Shown in pieces: positions 15,128 to 19,423 of a DNA stretch of 19,423 nucleotides. Position numbers and translations under genes: made by a program. The notes beneath the pieces are model-generated. The model was not told the origin of the DNA. It did not search any database and worked only from the letters and a program-made list of their open reading frames with translations. The first letter of the stretch is position 1. Each line of letters starts with the position of its first letter. The stretch comes from DAOTKC01 sp035449045 (lineage in GTDB: Bacteria; Bacillota; Clostridia; Christensenellales; CAG-917): the NCBI GenBank assembly GCA_035449045.1, contig DAOTKC010000029.1, forward strand, positions 1 to 19,423, written 5' to 3'.

Positions 15128-15346
15128 TTAGCCGTTTTTTGCGTTTTTCTGCCTTTTTAACACCATGTTTTCGGGGCTCTTAGGTGTCAGCTTTTCGCCC
15201 GAGAGCCGATAAAGCTCTAAAAAGCAGCGGCCGCAAAGGTTGATGTTGCCCGATGCCGGCCCGCCTCCCGAGATGGTCCATTCCGCTACGTTGCCGCAGA
15301 GCCCCATATCGCATCTCATCTTGAACGGCAGTTTGTTGATTTTCAT
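15128..15346 (-). CDS. 72-residue Cys4 (zinc-ribbon-like) protein
   Basis: Four cysteines are arranged as C-x4-C (residues 12 and 17, CDMGLC) and C-x2-C (38 and 41, LCGRC), separated by about 20 residues, the pattern of a small zinc-binding ribbon. The rest is basic (SGEKLTPKSPENMVLKRQKN). AGGAGG is ideally placed before the ATG (AGGAGGGACT, then ATG). It lies 39 bases after the 131-residue gene and 30 bases before the portal gene. I know small Cys-rich proteins at this place in Firmicutes phages but no established role. Nucleic-acid binding during packaging is a guess. Confidence 0.72.
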   Translation of the reverse strand: MKINKLPFKMRCDMGLCGNVAEWTISGGGPASGNINLCGRCFLELYRLSGEKLTPKSPENMVLKRQKNAKNG

Positions 15347-15385
15347 AGTCCCTCCTTATCCCATTTAACTTGGTTTTTGTGGTTT

Positions 15386-15781
15386 TTATGGTTTCCGTCT
15401 TGTTTGCGGGCTTTCCGATTTAGCCTCGCTCCTTTTGGGTGCTTTGCTTTCCGGCGCTTTTTTTGTCTTGCTTTCCGGCGCTTTTTTTGTCTTGCTTTCC
15501 GGCGCATTTTTTCTCTTGCTTTCCTCCTTTCTCAGCATGGAAAGAAGGCGCGCCTTTTCGGCTTCGAGCTCGTCGTCGGTGTAGTCGGAATAGGATTTTT
15601 CCGAGGTAAGCTCGAGATAAGTTTTGAGCGCGGCGTTGTCGGGCGGGTAGTATTTGGTGGTGACTTTCCGCTTGGTGAGTTCAAGCCCGCCCGCCTCGTT
15701 GACGGTGAATTCCTCCGACACCTCGTCGGCGTTGTAGCCTATCGCTTTTTTTAGTAAGGTTTTCAATACTTTGTCGTTCAT
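15386..15781 (-). CDS. Small packaging-region protein with tandem KKAPESKT repeats
   Basis: The 131-residue product has an N-terminal domain (LKKAIGYNADEVSEEFTVNE, then LTKRKVTTKYYPPDNAALKT) of a kind often found between terminase and portal genes in Firmicutes phages, and a helix DELEAEKARLLSMLRKEESK. Its basic, disordered tail contains three copies of an eight-residue unit, KKAPESKT-like. The ATG overlaps the terminase stop in an ATGA; AGGA is four bases upstream. Function is unknown; the basic tail could bind DNA or a partner. A small-terminase role is possible from position, but no helix-turn-helix is visible. Confidence 0.7.
   Translation of the reverse strand: MNDKVLKTLLKKAIGYNADEVSEEFTVNEAGGLELTKRKVTTKYYPPDNAALKTYLELTSEKSYSDYTDDELEAEKARLLSMLRKEESKRKNAPESKTKKAPESKTKKAPESKAPKRSEAKSESPQTRRKP
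15448..15529 (-). repeat. 24-base tandem repeat, about three copies, inside a gene
   Basis: The unit CTTGCTTTCCGGCGCTTTTT plus TTGT recurs head to tail on the plus strand, the third copy with base changes. It encodes the eight-residue unit TKKAPESK on the minus strand. The copies are nearly identical at the base level, pointing to recent slippage or recombination. Confidence 0.8.
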
Positions 15782-17208
15782 GGCATCCTGCTCGGCGGCT
15801 TTTTCATTGATCTAATCAGCTTTTCCTTATCCTTCTCAATGACGCTTTTGGGGCGTTTGTTTTCGGCGGGCTTGGGACAGCTCATCACGAAATACCTCAG
15901 TTCGTCTAAGGCGTGGTCGTCGGTTTTTTTAGGCGTGTCGCCCTGCCCCCAGAAATAGCCCTTAAGCTCCCTGATTAAATTGACGCAGTTTTTGAAGATA
16001 TAGATTTTGGGCGGCTCTTGGCAAAACAGCGACTTTACCTTAGCGATTCCGCTGAATAAATCCTTGTTTACGCGGGTGTTGACTAAAATGCCGTTCTCGA
16101 TAAAAAGCTCGGCGACGCTTTTTTGCGCCGCCAGCGTGCGCTGGCCGGCCGCGCTGTCGATGAGCGCGGTCAGCCTCCCCTCGCGGTCGCGGCGCCAGCC
16201 GATGGCATCGGCGAGTTCAAATAATCGCGCGCTGTGCCAGCTCACGTCCTTGCCTTTTTGATAGTGCTCGGCGACGACGTAGATGACGCCGTCGCCGTCG
16301 ACGGCGTAAAAATGCGCCGAGAGCGGGTTGTTGAGGCCGGGGTCGATGGATATGGCGCTCTGCCACTCGTAAGGGATGTCGAAGGGCTCGATGACGTGCT
16401 TTTGCTCGGAAAACTCGGGATAGACCAGACCGGTGCCCGAATGAAAGCGGCCGAAGCGGCGGCTCTCCTGCACATCCTCCGATGTCGATTTCATCATGGC
16501 ATCCACTTCGGCGGCGTCTAGGTATGGATTGTCCTTCCACTCCATCTGTGTATACCAAATTTCGGGATTTTGATTTTGGTTTAAGTAAATCTCGTGGTAG
16601 ATGAAGGACAGTCCCTTGAGTGGCGTCATAGTGCCGAAAATGTCGCCCTTTTTGTCGATTAAGCGCATGCGGCATTCGTTGTAGATATCCTCGGGCGGCT
16701 CCTCGTCGAACCATACGAAATCGAGGGATGCGCCCTGAAATTTCTCGCGGCCTTGGTCGGCGCTCTTAAAGCCTATTTTGCTGATGCCGCCGAAGACGTT
16801 TTTCACTAAAATGTGGTCGATGATGCCGTATTCGGGCGCGCCCTTTTTGCCGCTCTCCATGACGATGTCGGAAATCCATTCGCGCTTTAGATATTTTAGG
16901 ATTTTGCTCTGTGCCACGTCGCGCTGAACTTCATAGCTCACCGACACCACCCAGCCGAAGACGTCGGCGCGGTTTTTTCGGTATGGATGGATCCCCCGCG
17001 CCATCCAAACCGCCTCCACCGCGCCGCACTCCGTCTTGCCGCTGCGGTTTCCCCCGAACACCCAGCGGTTTCTTTTCTGTGATTTATGGAACTCAATCTG
17101 CTTTATATGGACTTTCTCTTGGTTGTAAGTGCTTAGGGCCGACGCCGCGCGCGCCGCCTGCTCCTTTTCGATTTGAAGGAGGCGGAGGACGGTTTCAGAA
17201 GTTTCCAT
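15778..17208 (-). CDS. terL: Phage terminase large subunit
   Basis: The motor that pumps DNA into the procapsid and cuts it. Numbered from the chosen start, the ATPase has Walker A GGNRSGKT (52-59), Walker B LDFVWFDEEP with catalytic acidic residues 168-169, and coupling motif GTMTPLKG (192-199). The nuclease half has its acidic residues in AISIDPG (Asp289), ALIDSA (Asp350) and DDHALDELRY (429-435). The length of 476 residues is complete. The start is ATG 17206-17208, which overlaps the stop of the regulator gene by 14 bases; the frame is open 25 codons further upstream but that would overlap the regulator heavily and begin with unlikely sequence. All catalytic residues look intact, so there is no sign of decay. 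No recognisable small terminase is present in the window. Confidence 0.95.
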   Translation of the reverse strand: METSETVLRLLQIEKEQAARAASALSTYNQEKVHIKQIEFHKSQKRNRWVFGGNRSGKTECGAVEAVWMARGIHPYRKNRADVFGWVVSVSYEVQRDVAQSKILKYLKREWISDIVMESGKKGAPEYGIIDHILVKNVFGGISKIGFKSADQGREKFQGASLDFVWFDEEPPEDIYNECRMRLIDKKGDIFGTMTPLKGLSFIYHEIYLNQNQNPEIWYTQMEWKDNPYLDAAEVDAMMKSTSEDVQESRRFGRFHSGTGLVYPEFSEQKHVIEPFDIPYEWQSAISIDPGLNNPLSAHFYAVDGDGVIYVVAEHYQKGKDVSWHSARLFELADAIGWRRDREGRLTALIDSAAGQRTLAAQKSVAELFIENGILVNTRVNKDLFSGIAKVKSLFCQEPPKIYIFKNCVNLIRELKGYFWGQGDTPKKTDDHALDELRYFVMSCPKPAENKRPKSVIEKDKEKLIRSMKKPPSRMP

Positions 17209-17686
17209 ACTTAAAAGTTTCGCCCCGCAGAAGGCGCTCCTTGACGGCGTCCAAAAAGGTGTCCCCCTTATATTCCTTTTCAAACCACGCCTCGTCGAAG
17301 CCCATGCGGTGCAGCGCGTATTCGACGCGCTCCAGCACTCTGTCGTAAATTCGAAAGGCCGTCCGAAGCGACACTCCGAGCCGCTCGGCGACCTCCCGCA
17401 GAGGTTTTTTTATGAAAAACTTGAGCTTAATAAACTCCTGCTCGCGCTCGGAAAGCGCTTGGAGCGACTTGTCGACAAGCACCTTTATGTTGATGAGCCT
17501 GATTTTCCTTTGATTCAGGTTCAAAATTCCCGTTAGAAGCTCCTCGGTCGAGATGCCGTAATAAAGATGACGGCTTCCAAAACCGCTTTTTACGCGCAAA
17601 TCGATACTTCTCTCTATATCCTTGACAATTTGCGGCAGCGAAGAATAGGCAACCAGCATGGCGTTGCACCAATTACATTTTTTCAT
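17195..17686 (-). CDS. Sigma-70 region-4-like helix-turn-helix regulator
   Basis: The product has 163 residues from ATG 17684-17686, preceded at eight bases by ACGAGG; an in-frame ATG at 17752 lies inside the -10 element of the promoter and is rejected. It opens with MKKCNWCNAM, a C-x2-C pair. Residues 77-125 match the sigma-70 region 4 pattern: LSEREQEFIKLKFFIKKPLR (D/E-R-E-Q-x-F-I-x-L-x-F-F), then EVAERLGVSLRTAFRIYDRV as helix-turn-helix. It is the first gene of the phage-type operon, immediately before terL. That position fits either a late-gene transcription regulator of the ArpU/RinA/sigma-like kind or a small-terminase-like DNA-binding protein; I favour the former from the motif. No full sigma factor region 2 is present. 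Confidence 0.8.
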   Translation of the reverse strand: MKKCNWCNAMLVAYSSLPQIVKDIERSIDLRVKSGFGSRHLYYGISTEELLTGILNLNQRKIRLINIKVLVDKSLQALSEREQEFIKLKFFIKKPLREVAERLGVSLRTAFRIYDRVLERVEYALHRMGFDEAWFEKEYKGDTFLDAVKERLLRGETFKYGNF

Positions 17687-17750
17687 AGGGAAAACCTCGT
17701 AAAAAATTCTATTAAATTTGGGTTTGGGGGGCTTTTTAGATTGCGAGTTC

Positions 17751-17780
17751 ATTATATATATTCAAAAATCGCTAAGTCAA
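17751..17780 (-). promoter_or_regulatory. Near-consensus promoter of the phage-type operon
   Basis: On the minus strand -35 TTGACT (plus-strand 17775-17780, five of six matches) and -10 TATAAT (17751-17756, perfect) are separated by 18 bases. Transcription would begin near 17744, leaving a leader of about 58 bases before the regulator ATG. It looks like a normal vegetative promoter, so control, if any, must come from an operator not recognised here or from later steps. Confidence 0.8.
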
Positions 17781-17853
17781 CATATTATGCCAACAATTCT
17801 CCACCCCCGACGGAAACGCCGCAACATATTTTTGTTCAAAATTCACCCTCTTT

Positions 17854-17888
17854 TCGGTGCAAAGCTTATTCACCGATTGTTTTTTTGC
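17854..17888 (+). terminator. Hairpin with T-run in the divergent intergenic region
   Basis: TCGGTG (17854-17859) pairs with CACCGA (17871-17876) around an 11-base loop and is followed on the plus strand by TTGTTTTTTT. No plus-strand gene lies just upstream; it may insulate the following plus-strand gene from antisense transcription through the phage-type operon. Confidence 0.45.
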
Positions 17889-17942
17889 TTTTTATACCAA
17901 AAACCCGCTAATTTCCTAAAATATGCGCTGTCGAATCCGCCT

Positions 17943-17998
17943 TTGACATTTTTTTGAGCAAAGAATTTAGGTATAATTAATTTTCGGAGCACTATAAT
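17943..17998 (+). promoter_or_regulatory. Probable promoter region of 18032-18895, imperfect spacing
   Basis: A perfect TTGACA (17943-17948) and two perfect TATAAT boxes (17972-17977 and 17993-17998) are present, but the nearer pair is 23 bases apart, too long for a standard promoter. The region is AT-rich and correctly placed. Which box is used, or whether an activator bridges the spacing, cannot be told. Confidence 0.45.
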
Positions 17999-18031
17999 TT
18001 AGATATAGCCATTCTAATGCAGCAAAGAGAA

Positions 18032-18895
18032 ATGAAAAAGCTTATTTTGTCGCTCATAATACTCGCCCTCGCTTTCGTCCCTTTTGCGGAACGCGCGCCC
18101 CATTCCGCCGAGGCGGCGTCCAATCTCTACGTCGAGGCTTTAGGCAACGACGTCGAGTTTTTTTATCATGATGCCAAGCTCTTCAATATCCCAAAAACCT
18201 ATTTCGCAAAATACGAAGGACATACCGAAACGATGGGCGAAGACACCTTCTACACCGTCAACTATCTGGGCATTCCCGGCAAAATCAAGGCTTCGGCGTC
18301 GGTCAAGGCGCCCGCGGCAAATTCCACCGTGGACACAGTCGGCATGGCGCCCGCCGTAACGCTGACGCTGAAGGGCGACGCTCAAATGAAAAAATACAAC
18401 CCCTTAAACGTCGAAAGCATAACCGAAGAAACGGTAGAGGCCGCTTCCAACCCCGTTTTCGTCTATTTCGGCTCCCACTTTTTTGACGGCGACGCCAACG
18501 AATATATCTTCGTCTTAAACGAAACTTCCGGCCACCACGGGTGGATACTAAGGTCGGCATTCCAAAGCTTTACAATCGGCGTTCACAAGGTGACTGCGGA
18601 CAGGCTGGCGGCCGAGGAGGCGGCAAACGCCGAAAAAACGCCCGACATCTCGGAGGGCGGCTCGGTCATTAACAATAAAACTCTCAGAATAATTTTGATT
18701 GCGGGGACGGCCATTCCCGCCCTCCTCATAATAATCCTACTTTTCAAGCCGCAGAAGCGCCGCCCGAGATACTCAGCCCCCCGTTACCGCGCGTCCGCCC
18801 CCTACCAACGATACCGCGACTACGAAGACTATCCGCCGCGCTACGAGCGGACGCGGCCGCGTCGCGAGGACGATTATTACGAAGACGACTATTAA
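18032..18895 (+). CDS. Exported, C-terminally membrane-anchored protein with Arg/Tyr/Asp-rich tail
   Basis: The 287-residue product begins with a signal peptide (MKKLILSLIILALAFVPFAE, likely cleaved near SAEA-A at 28-29). A mixed extracellular region follows, with strand-rich segments (DVEFFYHDAKLFNIPKTYFA; DTFYTVNYLGIPGKI; NPVFVYFGSHFFDGD) and HHGWILRSAFQSF, which recalls the end of SH3-like folds. A membrane segment lies at about 218-238 (LRIILIAGTAIPALLIIILLF), then a cytoplasmic tail rich in Arg, Tyr, Pro and Asp ending DYYEDDY. I cannot name the family. The start at 18032 is chosen because it gives a clean signal peptide and has AAGAGA just upstream; an ATG at 18017 lacks any site. It is divergent from the phage-type operon and 100 bases before nuoE, which has its own promoter. 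Confidence 0.82.
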   Translation: MKKLILSLIILALAFVPFAERAPHSAEAASNLYVEALGNDVEFFYHDAKLFNIPKTYFAKYEGHTETMGEDTFYTVNYLGIPGKIKASASVKAPAANSTVDTVGMAPAVTLTLKGDAQMKKYNPLNVESITEETVEAASNPVFVYFGSHFFDGDANEYIFVLNETSGHHGWILRSAFQSFTIGVHKVTADRLAAEEAANAEKTPDISEGGSVINNKTLRIILIAGTAIPALLIIILLFKPQKRRPRYSAPRYRASAPYQRYRDYEDYPPRYERTRPRREDDYYEDDY

Positions 18896-18921
18896 AAATT
18901 TTAATAAGCATAGCTTTTTAC

Positions 18922-18949
18922 TTGCTTTTTAATTCTGATATGTTAAAAT
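18922..18949 (+). promoter_or_regulatory. Probable promoter of the nuoE-like gene
   Basis: TTGCTT (18922-18927) and TAAAAT (18944-18949) are 16 bases apart, and a TGT directly before the -10 provides an extended -10. The start would be near 18956, about 40 bases before the ATG at 18996. Confidence 0.5.
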
Positions 18950-18995
18950 TGATTTACCGTAAAAGGTTACAAAAAGCTTTAAGAGGTGAGTTTTT

Positions 18996-19423
18996 ATGCC
19001 TAAAATCAATTTGACGAAAGTTCCCTTTATCGGCACCCCCGAACAGGAGCGGCAGCTCAGAGCAGAGCTTGCCAGATTAAAGAGCATTGAAGGCTCGCTT
19101 ATGCCTGCTCTTCAGGCTGCGCAGGAAATTTACGGCTATCTTCCCATCGAAGTTCAAAAAATAGTCGCCGAGGTCATGGATGTTCCCCTCGAGGACGTCT
19201 TCGGCGTTTCCACCTTCTATTCGCAGTTCTCCTTAAACCCGCTCGGCAAGAACAAAATTTCGGTCTGCCTCGGCACCGCTTGCTACGTCAAGGGCGCGGG
19301 CGACATCTTTGATGAATTCGGCAAGCAGCTCGGCCTCAAGAACGGCGAATGCTCGGCCGACCGTCAGTTCTCCTTCCTTTCGACGCGCTGCATAGGCTGC
19401 TGCGGTTTGGCGCCCGTCTGCAC
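18996..19423 (+). CDS. nuoE: NuoE/HndA-type thioredoxin-like [2Fe-2S] subunit, 3' end outside window
   Basis: The visible 142 residues start with an all-helical region (TPEQERQLRAELARLKSIEG, then LMPALQAAQEIYGYLPIEVQ) followed by the thioredoxin-like ferredoxin fold. The four expected [2Fe-2S] ligands are present: Cys91 and Cys96 in SVCLGTACYVKGA, and Cys132 and Cys136 in RCIGCCGLAP. A further Cys135 is unusual for the family. The subunit passes electrons between NAD(P)H-oxidising partners (NuoF/HndC type) and a complex or hydrogenase; partners should lie beyond the right edge. AAGAGGTGAG precedes the ATG at ideal distance. In an anaerobe the likely context is an NADH-linked or bifurcating hydrogenase, but nothing here distinguishes this from a NuoEF module. 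Confidence 0.93.
   Translation, partial: MPKINLTKVPFIGTPEQERQLRAELARLKSIEGSLMPALQAAQEIYGYLPIEVQKIVAEVMDVPLEDVFGVSTFYSQFSLNPLGKNKISVCLGTACYVKGAGDIFDEFGKQLGLKNGECSADRQFSFLSTRCIGCCGLAPVC

Larger units (their letters stand above)
6632..17780 (-). mobile_element. Phage-derived virion assembly module (packaging, capsid, connector, holins)
   Basis: Thirteen genes on one strand, bounded by a promoter (17751-17780) and a terminator (6632-6658), supply DNA packaging, portal, scaffold, coat, adaptor, hub, coiled-coil proteins and holins. Order follows the P22-type short-tailed phages. No integrase, excisionase, repressor, replication, endolysin, ejection or tailspike gene is present, and no tRNA or flanking direct repeat was found by eye. 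Genes on both sides look chromosomal. Codon style, with many GCC, GGC and CTC-type codons, looks like the neighbours. It may be a remnant prophage, a satellite-type element or a domesticated system; the sequence does not decide. Confidence 0.8.

Noticed and set aside
17209..17283. 25-residue N-terminal extension of the terminase
   Set aside because: It would overlap the regulator gene by 89 bases, has an atypical sequence, and the internal ATG fits terminase length and coupling.
17687..17752. Longer start for the sigma-like regulator at 17752
   Set aside because: This ATG overlaps the -10 box of the operon promoter and would precede the transcript start, and 17686 has the ribosome binding site.
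17687..18031. Integrase, repressor, att site or tRNA at the right border of the phage-type block
   Set aside because: Only promoters, a hairpin and AT-rich sequence are visible; no tRNA cloverleaf and no direct repeat shared with the left border near 6600-6780 was found by eye.

Overview
The window looks like the chromosome of an anaerobic Firmicute, most likely an uncultured member of the Clostridia. Start codons follow strong AGGAGG-type ribosome binding sites, promoters are of the sigma-A type, the ABC exporter plus Ig-like surface protein operon is of a clostridial kind, and the right edge holds a NuoE/HndA-type [2Fe-2S] protein as found in NADH-linked oxidoreductases and bifurcating hydrogenases. 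The species cannot be told from the sequence alone.

Layout. (a) About 1-4.95 kb, minus strand: a TTGACA/TAATAT promoter (4918-4946), a small membrane protein (4417-4863), an ABC exporter (ATPase 3439-4329, permease 1745-3442) and a large surface-anchored protein with bacterial Ig-like repeats and the start of a possible beta-helix, cut by the window edge. (b) About 5.0-6.5 kb: a lone membrane-anchored, probably all-beta protein (5168-6463). On its 3' side and again at 6.68-6.78 kb lies the same composite heptanucleotide repeat element. (c) 6.63-17.78 kb, minus strand: one uninterrupted phage-type operon. It runs from a near-consensus promoter (17751-17780) through a sigma-region-4-like regulator, terminase large subunit, two small packaging-associated proteins, portal, scaffold, major capsid protein, a small accessory protein, head-tail adaptor, beta-propeller tail hub, a 30-residue coiled coil, a 341-residue coiled coil and two holin-type proteins, to a strong hairpin terminator at 6632-6658. 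(d) 17.8-19.4 kb, plus strand: a secreted/membrane protein with a charged Tyr/Arg tail and the start of nuoE.

The phage-type block is the main point of interest. Its gene order (portal, scaffold, coat, adaptor, hub, coiled coil) matches the P22-type short-tailed virion module. Every reading frame is intact, genes overlap or nearly touch, and most have good ribosome binding sites. Yet there is no integrase, repressor, replication gene, endolysin, ejection protein or tailspike, and both sides run straight into host-type genes within a few hundred bases. It could be a remnant prophage, a satellite-type element, or a domesticated particle-forming system resembling a gene transfer agent. The sequence alone does not decide between these.
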